From NCBI GenBank assembly GCA_012729265.1, contig JAAYDL010000328.1, forward strand, positions 1-44,412: 44,412 nucleotides of DNA. The letters are read 5' to 3'. Shown piece by piece: positions 23,868 through 32,439 of this stretch; position 1 is the stretch's first letter; each line of letters begins with the position of its first letter. The notes below the pieces were generated by a model. It ran no database searches, was not told the DNA's origin, and was given only the letters and a program-made list of their open reading frames with translations. The translations under genes were made by a program, and so were the position numbers. Source of the DNA: Lentisphaerota bacterium (lineage in GTDB: Bacteria; Verrucomicrobiota; Kiritimatiellia; Kiritimatiellales; Pontiellaceae).

Positions 23868-24176
23868 ATGACGAATCAACGTATTAGAATCAGGCTGAAA
23901 TCGTTCGACCATCGCGTCCTCGATATCTCGGCCACGGAAATTGTCGAAACGGCACGCCGTACCGGTGCCCGCGTTGCGGGACCTATTCCGCTGCCGACGC
24001 GCATCGAGCGTTTCACGGTGAACCGCAGCCCGCACGTGAACAAAAAGTCGATGGAACAGTTTGAAATCCGCACGCACAAACGCCTGCTGGATATTATTGA
24101 CCCGACCATCAAGACGGTGGACGAGCTCAAAAAGCTCAACCTGCCGGCCGGGGTGGACATCACCATTAAGATTTAG
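23868..24176 (+). CDS. rpsJ: Ribosomal protein uS10
   Basis: uS10 is a 30S head protein that also serves as NusE in antitermination complexes. The 102-residue protein shows [13 protein letters not shown] at the start, [21 protein letters not shown] in the loop and [13 protein letters not shown] in the C-terminal half. It normally opens the S10 operon. Here it begins 12 bases after fusA, so the str and S10 blocks are joined, with AGAGAGAAAA as its ribosome binding region. rplC follows after 14 bases. Confidence 0.98.
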   Translation: MTNQRIRIRLKSFDHRVLDISATEIVETARRTGARVAGPIPLPTRIERFTVNRSPHVNKKSMEQFEIRTHKRLLDIIDPTIKTVDELKKLNLPAGVDITIKI

Positions 24177-24190
24177 GAAGGAGGGGCCCC

Positions 24191-24820
24191 GTGAAAGGTT
24201 TGATTGGAAAAAAACTCGGAATGACCTCCGTGTATGATGAAAACGGGACGGCTGTGCCGGTGACCGTGATCGAAGCCGGTCCCTGTGTTGTAGTACAGCG
24301 AAAAGACAACGAAAAGGACGGCTACAGCGCTGTACAGCTCGGTTTTGAAAATCAGAAAGAACAGCGTTTGAATAAGCCCGCACTTGGTCATTTCAAAAAG
24401 GCCGGGGTTGATGCAAAGCGCATACTCAAAGAGTTCCGTGTTGAAGGAACGGCTGAGCTGAATGTTGGCGATGTGGTGGATGCCAATGCGTTCGCTGAAG
24501 TAAATTATGTCGATATTATTGCTGCCGGTAAAGGTCGTGGTTTTCAGGGCGTTGTTAAGCGCTACGATTTTGGTGGCGGTCGTGCATCGCATGGCGGAGG
24601 TTGGGTTCGCCGGACGGGTTCAATCGGGATGTGTGAGCATCCGGCCCGCGTTTTCAAGAACAAGAAGATGCCTGGTCAGATGGGTGCCAAGCGTGTGACC
24701 ACGCAGAACCTCAAGGTGATTCAGGTTCGTCCGGGAGAAAACCTGATTCTGGTTAAAGGATCGGTTCCGGGGGCCAACGGCGACATTGTGACGATCAAAG
24801 AAGCCCTGAAAAAGAAGTAA
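24191..24820 (+). CDS. rplC: Ribosomal protein uL3
   Basis: uL3 is an early-assembly protein of the 50S subunit whose loop reaches the peptidyl transferase centre. The 209-residue protein starts at a GTG after GGAGGGG. KGLIGKKLGMTSVYDENG is the N-terminal signature. The central loop reads SHGGGWVRRTGSIGMCEHPA, somewhat changed from the common SHGSHFHR form, followed by RVFKNKKMPGQMG with the Gln of the usual methylation site. Spacing to rpsJ is 14 bases and to rplD 12 bases. Confidence 0.98.
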   Translation: MKGLIGKKLGMTSVYDENGTAVPVTVIEAGPCVVVQRKDNEKDGYSAVQLGFENQKEQRLNKPALGHFKKAGVDAKRILKEFRVEGTAELNVGDVVDANAFAEVNYVDIIAAGKGRGFQGVVKRYDFGGGRASHGGGWVRRTGSIGMCEHPARVFKNKKMPGQMGAKRVTTQNLKVIQVRPGENLILVKGSVPGANGDIVTIKEALKKK

Positions 24821-24832
24821 GCGAGGAAGATC

Positions 24833-25456
24833 ATGAGCAAAGTACCTTTGAAAAATATTAAGGGAGAAAGTGTCGGCGACTACGAAGTTGCAGATGGTCT
24901 TCTCGTTCTCGATAAGGGGGATCAGGTGGTTCATCAGGCCGTGGTCACCTATCTGGCCAACCAGCGTGCTGGTACCGCCAGTACACTGAGCAAGTTTGAA
25001 GTAAACGGCAGCGGCAAGAAACCGTGGAAGCAAAAAGGGCTCGGTCGTGCTCGTGCCGGTTACAAACAGTCGAATGTGTGGCGCGGCGGTTATGTGGCTC
25101 ACGGCCCTGTTCCGCACAGCTTCAACAAGAAAATGACGAAGAAGGCCGCTCAGCTGGCATTCCGTCGAGCTGTCAGCGCCAAGATTGACCAGGGCGATGT
25201 GACCGTGATCGAAGAGCTGGTTCTCCCTGCTCCGAAGACCAAGGAATTCGCGCTTGTGCTGAAGAACCTCGGGCTCGACCGCGGTGGGCTGTTTATTGTG
25301 GATGAAGTGACTGAAGCCGTACTGCTGGCATCCCGCAATATTCCGCAGGTAGAAGTGGTTTCCGCTAAATTGGTGAACACCTATCAGATCCTGCGTTATA
25401 AGAACGTGATCGTTACCAAAGCAGGCATGGAAGCGCTGGAACAGCGCCTCGGATAA
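24833..25456 (+). CDS. rplD: Ribosomal protein uL4
   Basis: uL4 binds 23S rRNA, lines the exit tunnel with an extended loop and in enterobacteria also represses the S10 operon. The 207-residue protein carries the tunnel loop GSGKKPWKQKGLGRARAG and then WRGGYVAHGPVPHSF. No E. coli-like S10 leader is visible, since rpsJ follows fusA directly, so autogenous control in that form is unlikely. GAGGAAG precedes the start by a few bases. It lies 12 bases after rplC. Confidence 0.97.
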   Translation: MSKVPLKNIKGESVGDYEVADGLLVLDKGDQVVHQAVVTYLANQRAGTASTLSKFEVNGSGKKPWKQKGLGRARAGYKQSNVWRGGYVAHGPVPHSFNKKMTKKAAQLAFRRAVSAKIDQGDVTVIEELVLPAPKTKEFALVLKNLGLDRGGLFIVDEVTEAVLLASRNIPQVEVVSAKLVNTYQILRYKNVIVTKAGMEALEQRLG

Positions 25457-25469
25457 AGGAGCCTACGAA

Positions 25470-25754
25470 ATGAAATATTCAACCGACCTGATTAAACGAA
25501 TTTTGTTGACCGAAAAGGGCATGCGCCTCTCTGAGGAGCAGAACAAATATTTGTTCCGCGTGGCCAAGGATGCCAACAAGGTAGAAATTAAACGAGCTGT
25601 GGAAGAGCTCTTCAATGTCCGTGTTATGGCCGTCAATACGATGAGCCGAAAAGGCAAGAAGAAGCGTCAACGCACGGCTCATGCCGGGGAGACGTCTGCA
25701 TGGAAACGTGCGGTCGTTACACTGAATGCTGAAGACAGCATTAACCTGATATAA
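25470..25754 (+). CDS. rplW: Ribosomal protein uL23
   Basis: uL23 lies at the exit of the ribosomal tunnel and docks trigger factor and the signal recognition particle. The 94-residue protein shows the typical LLTEKGMRLSEEQNKYLFRV segment, then ANKVEIKRAVEELFNVRVMAVNT and the basic GKKKRQRT loop. It starts 13 bases after rplD with AAAGGAG as ribosome binding site, and rplB follows after 14 bases. Confidence 0.97.
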   Translation: MKYSTDLIKRILLTEKGMRLSEEQNKYLFRVAKDANKVEIKRAVEELFNVRVMAVNTMSRKGKKKRQRTAHAGETSAWKRAVVTLNAEDSINLI

Positions 25755-25768
25755 GGAGTTAGAATCCA

Positions 25769-26596
25769 ATGGGTTTAAAATTACACAAGCCGACAACGCC
25801 GAGCCGCCGGCACATGGTGTTGTCCGACTTTGCTGAAATCACTAAAAAGTCGCCTGAGCGCTCTTTAGTGAAGGCAAAGAAAAGTAATGCCGGTCGTAAC
25901 AGTGCGGGACGTGTTTCCGTGCGGCATCGTGGGGGCGGGCATAAGCGCCGCTACCGCCTGATCGACTTCAAGCGCGACAAGTTTGGCATTCCCGCCACGG
26001 TTGTCGGTATTGAGTATGATCCTAACCGTTCTGCGCGTATCGCTCTGCTGAACTATGCAGACGGCGAAAAACGCTACATCATTGCACCAGCCGAACTTCA
26101 GGTCGGAGCAACGATTGTTTCCGGTCCGGATGCGGAGCCTTCTTTGGGCAATGCGCTGCCGCTCGGAAAGATTCCGGTCGGTATGGCGGTGCACAACATT
26201 GAGTTGGTTTCCGGAAAGGGCGGCCAGCTGGTTCGTTCCGCCGGCACCTCCGCACAGCTGATGTCTCGTGAAACCGATTTCGCAAACATTAAGATGCCGT
26301 CCGGCGAAATTCGCCGCATCCGCACCAACTGCTTGGCCACCATTGGCCGCGTAGGTAATGTGGAACACGACAACATTGTGATGGGTAAAGCCGGCCGTAA
26401 ACGTTGGCTGGGCATTCGCCCGACCGTTCGCGGTGTGGCCATGAACCCGGTTGACCATCCGATGGGTGGTGGTGAAGGCCGTACTTCCGGTGGTGGTCAT
26501 CCGCAGTCTCCGTGGGGCTTGCTCGCGAAGGGCAAACGTACCCGCAACAAGGGCAAGCAGAGCAACAAGTATATCGTTGAACGGAGGAAGAAATAG
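25769..26596 (+). CDS. rplB: Ribosomal protein uL2
   Basis: uL2 is needed for subunit association and peptidyl transferase activity. The 275-residue protein has the standard [22 protein letters not shown] block near residue 45 and the C-terminal signature [17 protein letters not shown], including the functionally important His, followed by the basic tail. AAGGAG precedes the ATG. It lies 14 bases after rplW and only two bases before rpsS, indicating tight coupling. Confidence 0.98.
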   Translation: MGLKLHKPTTPSRRHMVLSDFAEITKKSPERSLVKAKKSNAGRNSAGRVSVRHRGGGHKRRYRLIDFKRDKFGIPATVVGIEYDPNRSARIALLNYADGEKRYIIAPAELQVGATIVSGPDAEPSLGNALPLGKIPVGMAVHNIELVSGKGGQLVRSAGTSAQLMSRETDFANIKMPSGEIRRIRTNCLATIGRVGNVEHDNIVMGKAGRKRWLGIRPTVRGVAMNPVDHPMGGGEGRTSGGGHPQSPWGLLAKGKRTRNKGKQSNKYIVERRKK

Positions 26597-26598
26597 TT

Positions 26599-26868
26599 AT
26601 GGCACGTTCCCTAAAAAAAGGTCCATACGTTGACCTGAAACTGGTCAAGAAGGTTCGCCAGTTGGAAGAATCCGGTCGTAAGACTGCCATTAAAACCTGG
26701 GCACGCGGATCACTTGTTGTTCCGGAGTTCGTGGGGCACACGTTCAATGTTCACAACGGCAAAGTTTTCGTTCCGGTGTTTGTTACGGAAAACATGGTCG
26801 GGCACAAACTAGGTGAATTTTCGCCTACCCGAGCATTCAGAACTCACGGTATGGCGACGGAGAAATAG
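26599..26868 (+). CDS. rpsS: Ribosomal protein uS19
   Basis: uS19 forms a complex with uS13 in the 30S head. The 89-residue protein opens with [11 protein letters not shown] and shows [22 protein letters not shown] and the [12 protein letters not shown] signature near the end. It starts two bases after rplB, with the ribosome binding site AGGAAGAAA inside the rplB end. An unusually wide gap of 87 bases, in which I see no gene, separates it from rplV. Confidence 0.98.
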   Translation: MARSLKKGPYVDLKLVKKVRQLEESGRKTAIKTWARGSLVVPEFVGHTFNVHNGKVFVPVFVTENMVGHKLGEFSPTRAFRTHGMATEK

Positions 26869-26955
26869 TTTTTTGCTGAAATCGCTGGATTTCGAAATGC
26901 AAATACATAAACTGTCCGCTCTTTACACCGTGGACCAAATGAGAGTGAAAACACC

Positions 26956-27291
26956 ATGGAAGTTTCAGCAACAACCAAATATGTGAGAATGTCGCCTACC
27001 AAGGCACGCGATCTGGCAAACGAGATCAAAGGTTTGCCGGTTGCAGATGCATTACGCATTACCGAGTTTAACGCCCGCAAAGCGGCGGTCCACATCGGCA
27101 AGACCCTTAAATCGGCCATTGCCAATGCAGAAAATAATGAAGGACTGCTGGTTGAAGGCCTGTATGTAAAAAACGCCATTGTGGATGGCGGACCGATGAT
27201 GAAACGTTATCGTCCGCGTGCCCGTGGCATGGCGAGTCCGATTCAGAAAAAGACAAGCCATATAACTGTAATTGTAACCGACACCCCGTAG
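26956..27291 (+). CDS. rplV: Ribosomal protein uL22
   Basis: uL22 contacts all domains of 23S rRNA and its beta hairpin lines the exit tunnel at the macrolide constriction. The 111-residue protein has [21 protein letters not shown] at the N-terminus and the hairpin region [21 protein letters not shown], ending in [10 protein letters not shown]. No change at the hairpin tip suggests macrolide resistance. Gaps are 87 bases to rpsS and 19 bases to rpsC. Confidence 0.97.
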   Translation: MEVSATTKYVRMSPTKARDLANEIKGLPVADALRITEFNARKAAVHIGKTLKSAIANAENNEGLLVEGLYVKNAIVDGGPMMKRYRPRARGMASPIQKKTSHITVIVTDTP

Positions 27292-27310
27292 TCGTCGAAA
27301 GGAGACCATT

Positions 27311-27943
27311 TTGGGTCAGAAAGTAAATCCTATTGGGCTGAGGCTCGCATTGACCAAAGACTGGCGTTCACGCTGGTATGCGGAAAAGCGGGATTTCGGC
27401 GCCATGCTCAAGGAAGACACCGACATCCGTAAACTGGTTGCCGATCGTCTTAAAGACGCGGCCGTCTCGGATATCTACATTGAGCGCTATGCAAACCGTA
27501 TTCGCGTGACCATTAAGAGTGCACGTCCCGGTCTGGTGATTGGGCGCAAAGGCGAAGACATTGATAAGCTTCGCGAAGTGCTCTCCAAGATCACGAATAA
27601 GGAGATCTATATTGAGATTGCCGAAGTTCGTTCTCCTGATCTTGATGCCACCTTGGTCGCCGCTAACGTGGCCATGCAGCTGGAACGTCGTGTTTCTTAC
27701 CGCCGCGCTATGAAGCGTGCGATTCAGATGGCCATGGACAATGGTGCGTTAGGCATCAAGATTCAGGTTGGCGGTCGTTTGGGCGGTGCGGAAATTGCGC
27801 GTACTGAAAGCTATAAAGAAGGCAAAATTCCGCTGCATACGCTGCGTGCCGACATCGATTACGGAACGGCCCGCGCCAACACCGTTGCTGGTGTGATTGG
27901 TATCAAAGTGTGGATCTGCCGCGAACAGGAAAAGAAAGCCTAG
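27311..27943 (+). CDS. rpsC: Ribosomal protein uS3 (TTG start)
   Basis: uS3 is part of the mRNA entry channel of the 30S subunit and its helicase site. The 210-residue protein starts with the uncommon TTG codon, supported by AAAGGAG at 27298-27304 and by the family-typical [12 protein letters not shown] start. A KH-type segment ([20 protein letters not shown]) lies near residue 75 and the C-terminal domain ([13 protein letters not shown], then [12 protein letters not shown]) follows. There is no ATG nearby in this frame, so the rare start is genuine. Confidence 0.97.
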   Translation: MGQKVNPIGLRLALTKDWRSRWYAEKRDFGAMLKEDTDIRKLVADRLKDAAVSDIYIERYANRIRVTIKSARPGLVIGRKGEDIDKLREVLSKITNKEIYIEIAEVRSPDLDATLVAANVAMQLERRVSYRRAMKRAIQMAMDNGALGIKIQVGGRLGGAEIARTESYKEGKIPLHTLRADIDYGTARANTVAGVIGIKVWICREQEKKA

Positions 27944-27954
27944 GAGTTTAAACC

Positions 27955-28374
27955 ATGCCTTTGATGCCGAAACGAGTTAAATACAGAAAGGTCCAGCGCG
28001 GTTCTCGCCGCGGTCTTGCGCAGGCAGGAAATACGCTGGCCTATGGAGAGTATGGTCTTCAGGCGCTGGAACGCGGCTGGATAACAAGTATCCAGATTGA
28101 AGCGTGCCGTGTTGCTGCAAACCGTGCAATGAAACGTAAAGGGAAGTTGTGGATCCGCATTTTTCCCGACAAACCGATTACAAAGAAGCCGTTGGAAGTA
28201 CGTATGGGTAAAGGTAAAGGCGGAGTGGACTCTTGGGTCGCCGTTGTTAAGCCCGGAACCATGCTCTTCGAAATAGACGGGGTTCCGGAATCGTTGGCCA
28301 AAGAGTGTTTGCGCCTTGCATGCACCAAGCTGCCGATCCGCACCCGTTTTGTTCAGCGGCACGCTCACGATTAA
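27955..28374 (+). CDS. rplP: Ribosomal protein uL16
   Basis: uL16 lies near the A-site tRNA and completes the late stages of 50S assembly. The 139-residue protein has [20 protein letters not shown] at the start, [16 protein letters not shown] in the first third, and [19 protein letters not shown] with the Arg of the modification site near residue 80. It begins 11 bases after rpsC, with AGGAG as ribosome binding site, and rpmC follows after 15 bases. Confidence 0.97.
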   Translation: MPLMPKRVKYRKVQRGSRRGLAQAGNTLAYGEYGLQALERGWITSIQIEACRVAANRAMKRKGKLWIRIFPDKPITKKPLEVRMGKGKGGVDSWVAVVKPGTMLFEIDGVPESLAKECLRLACTKLPIRTRFVQRHAHD

Positions 28375-28389
28375 CCCCGGGGATGAGCC

Positions 28390-28584
28390 ATGAAGGTTAA
28401 GGAATTAAAAGAAATGACGGTGGAAGAACTGGGCCAGCAGTTCGAGGAAATCAAGAAGGAGCAGTTTAATCTGAGACTTCAACAGGTTTCCGGTCAGCTG
28501 GAAAACCCCGCGCGCATCAAAGAATTGCGTCGTACGGTGGCCCGTATCAAGACCATCCAGAAACAAAAGAAAGTTGAAGGGTAG
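28390..28584 (+). CDS. rpmC: Ribosomal protein uL29
   Basis: uL29 is a small protein at the tunnel exit next to uL23. The 64-residue protein consists of two helices, with [18 protein letters not shown] at the start and [19 protein letters not shown] in the middle, then [10 protein letters not shown] at the end. It starts 15 bases after rplP and is followed after five bases by rpsQ. Length and order match the family closely. Confidence 0.96.
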   Translation: MKVKELKEMTVEELGQQFEEIKKEQFNLRLQQVSGQLENPARIKELRRTVARIKTIQKQKKVEG

Positions 28585-28589
28585 AGGTC

Positions 28590-28856
28590 ATGACAGAGAG
28601 CAATAGAAATCTCAGAAAGACCCGCGAAGGCCGCGTTTCCAGTAAGAGCGGCGATAAAACCATCGTCGTACTGATCGAACGTCGTATGCGTCATCCGCTC
28701 TACGGGAAGGAAATTCGTGTATCGAAAAAGGTTCACGCCCACGACGAGGAAAACCGCGCCAAGGTTGGCGACGTGGTTCGCGTGATGGAAACCCGCCCGC
28801 TCAGCCGCCTGAAGCGCTGGCGTTTGGTGGATGTCGTTGCGGAATCGACCAAATAA
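28590..28856 (+). CDS. rpsQ: Ribosomal protein uS17
   Basis: uS17 is a primary 16S rRNA binding protein of the 30S body. The 88-residue protein shows [20 protein letters not shown], then [19 protein letters not shown], and the end signature [20 protein letters not shown]. It starts five bases after rpmC, with AGAGGTC as a modest ribosome binding site, and rplN follows after 12 bases. Confidence 0.97.
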   Translation: MTESNRNLRKTREGRVSSKSGDKTIVVLIERRMRHPLYGKEIRVSKKVHAHDEENRAKVGDVVRVMETRPLSRLKRWRLVDVVAESTK

Positions 28857-28868
28857 GGGGAAGAAGCG

Positions 28869-29234
28869 ATGATTCAGGAACAAACACGTTTGAAAGTTGC
28901 CGACAACTCGGGCGCACGCAGTGTGATGTGCATCCGTATTCTCGGCACAAAGAGTAAAGTGGCTCGCGTTGGCGATGTGATTCGCGTTGCCGTAAAAGAA
29001 GCCCAGCCGAACGGCGTGGTGAAAAAAGGCGATGTGATCAAGGCTGTTGTGGTTCGTACAAAAAGCACGATCCGCCGTCCTGATGGATCCTGCCTGCGTT
29101 TTGACAGTAATGCTGCGGTCATTATCGATGACAATAACAACCCGCGCGGCACCCGTATCTTCGGGCCGGTCGCCCGGGAACTTCGCGATAACGATTTCAT
29201 GAAGCTGGTTTCGCTGGCGCCGGAAGTATTGTAG
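28869..29234 (+). CDS. rplN: Ribosomal protein uL14
   Basis: uL14 forms an intersubunit bridge with 16S rRNA and is the binding site of the silencing factor RsfS. The 121-residue protein begins with [20 protein letters not shown] and ends with [20 protein letters not shown]. The central part carries [15 protein letters not shown] and [20 protein letters not shown], all typical. It opens what is the spc operon in E. coli but is 12 bases from rpsQ here, so the blocks are joined. Confidence 0.98.
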   Translation: MIQEQTRLKVADNSGARSVMCIRILGTKSKVARVGDVIRVAVKEAQPNGVVKKGDVIKAVVVRTKSTIRRPDGSCLRFDSNAAVIIDDNNNPRGTRIFGPVARELRDNDFMKLVSLAPEVL

Positions 29235-29252
29235 TCGCCAAGGAGATTCATC

Positions 29253-29480
29253 ATGAGCAAATGTCATATTAAAAAGGGCGATAGTGTACAAGTGATCGCC
29301 GGAAAAGGCAAAGGCAAGAGCGGTAAGGTTTTGGAGCTTGATCTCCGTACGGGCCGCGCCTATGTCGAAGGTTTGAAGTTAGTTAAGAAACACCTGAAGA
29401 AGACTCAGGACAACCCGCAGGGCGGGATCGTTGAGAAGGAAGCCCCGATCGCGATTTCTAATCTGAAGGTATCGAAGTAA
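29253..29480 (+). CDS. rplX: Ribosomal protein uL24
   Basis: uL24 initiates 50S assembly by binding the 5' domain of 23S rRNA. At 75 residues it is shorter than the usual 100-105; the KOW segment ([20 protein letters not shown]) and the [12 protein letters not shown] loop are complete, and the missing part is the C-terminal tail after [13 protein letters not shown]. Spacing to rplN is 18 bases. A short hairpin with a GTTCCA/TGGAAC stem follows before rplE. Confidence 0.95.
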   Translation: MSKCHIKKGDSVQVIAGKGKGKSGKVLELDLRTGRAYVEGLKLVKKHLKKTQDNPQGGIVEKEAPIAISNLKVSK

Positions 29481-29482
29481 CC

Positions 29483-29499
29483 GTTCCAAGGAATGGAAC
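29483..29499. repeat. Short hairpin between rplX and rplE
   Basis: GTTCCA and TGGAAC form a 6-bp stem with an AGGAA loop, three bases after the rplX stop. Its core matches the stem of the longer hairpin upstream of fusA. The rplE ribosome binding site (GGAGGAAGG) lies downstream and is free. Confidence 0.45.
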
Positions 29500-29522
29500 C
29501 GTAATTTTGGAGGAAGGGTGCA

Positions 29523-30068
29523 ATGGCCCCAACACTGAAAACAAAATATAAAGATGCGATAGCGCCTAAGCTGATGAAAAGCCAGGGCTATTCGAACAAA
29601 ATGCAGGTTCCCGCACTGAAGAAGATTGTGCTCAATCTCTGTGTATCGCTTTCTCATGATCGCGATACCCTGACCGCGCTGGCCGAAGACCTCGGCAAGA
29701 TCACCGGTCAGAAGGCTGTCATTACGAAAGCCAAGAAGAGCGTATCCAACTTTAAGTTGCGTGAAGGTATGCCGATCGGCGCACGGGTAACGTTGCGTGG
29801 AGACCGGATGTATGAATTTATGGATCGTCTGGTTAATGTAGCGCTTCCCCGTATTCGCGACTTCCGTGGAGTTTCCGGAAACTCGTTCGACAGAAAGGGC
29901 AACTATTCAATGGGCCTGAAGGAACAGATTGTGTTCCCGGAAATCGATCCGGACCGAGTTAAACAAACGCATGGAATGGACATTACATTTGTCACCTCCG
30001 CCGCGTCCGATGCGGAAGCCAAGGAGCTTCTGACGCTCATGGGAATGCCGTTTGCAACGGGCAACTAA
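29523..30068 (+). CDS. rplE: Ribosomal protein uL5
   Basis: uL5 binds 5S rRNA and contacts the P-site tRNA. The 181-residue protein shows NKMQVPALKKIVLNLCVS near the N-terminus, GQKAVITKAKKSVSNFKLREG in the middle and the family signature around FPEIDPDRVKQTHGMDITFV. GGAGGAAGGG precedes the ATG. In most bacteria rpsN (uS14) follows, but here rpsH starts only 15 bases after the stop, so there is no room for it. Confidence 0.97.
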   Translation: MAPTLKTKYKDAIAPKLMKSQGYSNKMQVPALKKIVLNLCVSLSHDRDTLTALAEDLGKITGQKAVITKAKKSVSNFKLREGMPIGARVTLRGDRMYEFMDRLVNVALPRIRDFRGVSGNSFDRKGNYSMGLKEQIVFPEIDPDRVKQTHGMDITFVTSAASDAEAKELLTLMGMPFATGN

Positions 30069-30083
30069 GAAAGGTTTTAAGAA

Positions 30084-30482
30084 ATGGTATTATCAGATCC
30101 AATCGCCGATATGTTGACCCGCATTCGTAACGCGAACATGGCCGAAAAGAAAGTGGTGCAGATGCCGCACTCCAAAATGAAGAGTGAGATTGCACGCATT
30201 CTCAAGGCCGAAGGGTTCATCAAAGATTACACCGTGGAAAACAACGAGGGCAAAAGTGTCCTGAACCTTTTCCTCAAGTATACGATTGACCGTGAGCCGA
30301 TCATTCAGGGGCTTCGCCGTATCAGCAAGCCCAGCTGCCGCAAATATGTCAATGCCGAAGAGGTTCCGCGAGTTCTGGGCGGAATCGGTCTGGCGATCCT
30401 GAGTACATCTGCAGGAGTAATGACCGACAATGAAGCCAGGGGAAAGCACATTGGGGGCGAGGTCCTCTGCTACATCTGGTAG
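30084..30482 (+). CDS. rpsH: Ribosomal protein uS8
   Basis: uS8 binds the central domain of 16S rRNA and in E. coli represses the spc operon by binding its mRNA. The 132-residue protein has DPIADMLTRIRNANMAEKKV at the start, and the RNA-binding C-terminal domain with GIGLAILSTSAGVMTDNEAR and GGEVLCYIW. It lies 15 bases after rplE and 21 before rplF. Direct contact with rplE in the absence of rpsN is the notable point. Confidence 0.98.
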   Translation: MVLSDPIADMLTRIRNANMAEKKVVQMPHSKMKSEIARILKAEGFIKDYTVENNEGKSVLNLFLKYTIDREPIIQGLRRISKPSCRKYVNAEEVPRVLGGIGLAILSTSAGVMTDNEARGKHIGGEVLCYIW

Positions 30483-30503
30483 ACAACGCGGAGTTAAGTT
30501 ATT

Positions 30504-31040
30504 ATGTCAAGAATTGGTAAACAATCTGTATTAATTCCCGACGGTGTAACCGTTGAGGTAAAGAGTCAGACCGTGACGGTTAAGGGGGCAAAGGGCGAAT
30601 CCGCCTACACCGCGCCGACCTGCATAGCGGTCGAAGTGAAAGGGAACAGTGTTTTTGTTTCTCGTACCGACAACTCCAAACACGGCAAAGCGATGTTCGG
30701 AACGGTCCGCAGCCTTATTAATAACATGATTATCGGCGTGAGTCAGGGATACAAAAAAGAACTCTCTATCGAAGGGGTCGGTTATAAGGCGCAGTTGCAG
30801 GGGACGGACATTATCCTTTCGCTCGGCTATTCGCATGACATCAACTATTCGATCCCGGAGGGCATTGCGGTTGAGGTCAAGAACGGCACCACGGTTTCTA
30901 TTGAAGGAATCGACAAGCAACTGGTCGGTCAGGTTGCGGCCCGTATCCGCGACTTCGCACCGGCAGAACCGTATAAGGGCAAGGGCGTACGCTACGTGGG
31001 TGAGCAGATTCGCCGTAAGGAAGGTAAGGCGGTTGCATAA
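30504..31040 (+). CDS. rplF: Ribosomal protein uL6
   Basis: uL6 lies near the GTPase-associated region of the 50S subunit. The 178-residue protein has two similar domains. MSRIGKQSVLIPDGVTVEVK opens the first, and the signature YKGKGVRYVGEQIRRKEGK ends the second. AACGCGGAG precedes the ATG as ribosome binding region. It lies 21 bases after rpsH, and rplR starts two bases after its stop. Confidence 0.98.
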   Translation: MSRIGKQSVLIPDGVTVEVKSQTVTVKGAKGESAYTAPTCIAVEVKGNSVFVSRTDNSKHGKAMFGTVRSLINNMIIGVSQGYKKELSIEGVGYKAQLQGTDIILSLGYSHDINYSIPEGIAVEVKNGTTVSIEGIDKQLVGQVAARIRDFAPAEPYKGKGVRYVGEQIRRKEGKAVA

Positions 31041-31042
31041 TC

Positions 31043-31378
31043 ATGAGTACTAAAAGCAAAAAAGATTTGAGAATTCGTCGCCACTTCCGGGTGCGCAATA
31101 AGGTTAAGGGGACTGCAGCGCGTCCGCGTATGGCTGTTTTCCGTTCCAATAAGCGCCTCGAAGTTCAGTTTATCGATGATGATGCCCGCCTGACGCTGGC
31201 CGGTGTTTCGATCAACGGAAAAAATGCGGAGGCCGCTAAGGCGCTGGGTTCCATGGCTGCTGAAGCCGCCAAGGGCAAAGGAATCGAAACGGTTGTATTT
31301 GACCGTGGCGGATTCGCATTCGGTAACAACTTCCGGGCACTTGCAGAAAGCGCCCGTGAGGCTGGACTTAAATTCTAG
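31043..31378 (+). CDS. rplR: Ribosomal protein uL18
   Basis: uL18 binds 5S rRNA in the central protuberance. The 111-residue protein has a basic N-terminus ([20 protein letters not shown]), the [17 protein letters not shown] strand region and the C-terminal [15 protein letters not shown] with [14 protein letters not shown]. It begins two bases after rplF and its ribosome binding site GGAAGG lies inside the rplF end. rpsE follows after 19 bases. Confidence 0.97.
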   Translation: MSTKSKKDLRIRRHFRVRNKVKGTAARPRMAVFRSNKRLEVQFIDDDARLTLAGVSINGKNAEAAKALGSMAAEAAKGKGIETVVFDRGGFAFGNNFRALAESAREAGLKF

Positions 31379-31397
31379 GCATCCAAGGAGTTTCCTA

Positions 31398-31958
31398 ATG
31401 GCAGAAGAACGTAATGAACGTAGTGAACGCAAGGGCCGCCGCGAAGGTGGCGGACGGGGGCGCAAAGGCCGTCGTGACGAGCAGCAGGAAGTCCGGGAAA
31501 AGCCGGAATTTGAAGAGCGTGTGGTTCATATCAGCCGCAACTCAAAAGTGGTAAAGGGGGGCCGTCGCTTCAGCTTCGGCGCTCTGGTTGTCGTCGGTGA
31601 CCACAAAGGGCGTGTGGGGTATGGACTCGGTAAAGCTTCGGAAGTGGCAGATGCCATTCGCAAAGCAGGGGATACAGCCAAGCGTAATCTTCAAACGGTT
31701 ACCATGCGAGGAACCACGCTTCCGCACGATTCAATGGGTAAATTCAGTGGTGCGCAGGTGTTAATTCGCCCGGCCTCTGAAGGTACTGGTGTTATTGCCG
31801 GGGGGCCATGCCGAGCGGTGCTCGAGCTTGCAGGGGTTCGTGATGTCCTGGCAAAATCGCTGGGCAGTAACAACCATCTGAACGTCACGAAAGCAACGAT
31901 GAAAGCCTTGGAAAAACTTCGTTCCAAGGAAGAGGCACTTGCGCTTCGCAAGGGCTAA
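31398..31958 (+). CDS. rpsE: Ribosomal protein uS5 with charged N-terminal extension
   Basis: uS5 maintains decoding accuracy at the mRNA entry site. The ATG at 31398 is right because CAAGGAG lies about nine bases before it and the frame upstream overlaps rplR. The protein has 186 residues. About 38 residues of mixed charge ([20 protein letters not shown] and so on) precede the core domain, longer than in many bacteria. The core shows [20 protein letters not shown], then [15 protein letters not shown] and the end [13 protein letters not shown]. The tail is likely disordered and RNA-binding. It lies 20 bases before rplO with no rpmD between. Confidence 0.96.
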   Translation: MAEERNERSERKGRREGGGRGRKGRRDEQQEVREKPEFEERVVHISRNSKVVKGGRRFSFGALVVVGDHKGRVGYGLGKASEVADAIRKAGDTAKRNLQTVTMRGTTLPHDSMGKFSGAQVLIRPASEGTGVIAGGPCRAVLELAGVRDVLAKSLGSNNHLNVTKATMKALEKLRSKEEALALRKG

Positions 31959-31978
31959 TCAAGTAAGAGGATTTAGTT

Positions 31979-32419
31979 ATGGATTTGCATACACTCCAAT
32001 CGCCAAAAGGGTCCAACCACCGTAAAATGCGTGTGGGTCGCGGTCGTGCTTCCGGAAAAGGCAAGACATCCGGACGTGGTCACAAAGGTCAATATGCCCG
32101 TGAGGGTGGAAAGCATAAGCCCTTGTTTGAAGGGGGCCAGATGCCCTTGGTACGTAAGTTGCCGAAACGCGGCTTCAAAAACTTTACCCGCAAGGAAGTA
32201 GTCGGGGTTAATCTGGATGCGCTCAACGTGTTTGAGGACGGCACCGAAGTAACCATCGAACTTCTGAAGGAAAAAGGGCTGGCGAACGGTCGTTTTGATG
32301 CGGTGAAGATTTTAGGTAACGGTGATGTGGGAAAGAAGCTGAGCGTAAAGGTCAATGCTTTCTCTGCCTCCGCTAAAGAAAAAATCGAAGCTGCAGGCGG
32401 CACCTGCGAAGTCGTCTAA
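31979..32419 (+). CDS. rplO: Ribosomal protein uL15
   Basis: uL15 is a late-assembly 50S protein that extends into the rRNA core. The 146-residue protein has the glycine- and basic-rich start [20 protein letters not shown], the [17 protein letters not shown] signature, and a globular end that includes [19 protein letters not shown]. uL30 (rpmD) normally precedes it, but the gap to rpsE is only 20 bases. AAGAGGA supplies a ribosome binding site. Confidence 0.97.
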   Translation: MDLHTLQSPKGSNHRKMRVGRGRASGKGKTSGRGHKGQYAREGGKHKPLFEGGQMPLVRKLPKRGFKNFTRKEVVGVNLDALNVFEDGTEVTIELLKEKGLANGRFDAVKILGNGDVGKKLSVKVNAFSASAKEKIEAAGGTCEVV

Positions 32420-32439
32420 CCAACGAAAGGCCCACAGCC

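Noticed and set aside
31203-31397. N-terminal extension of the rpsE frame
   Set aside because: The extension overlaps rplR in another frame, and the ATG at 31398 has a proper ribosome binding site.
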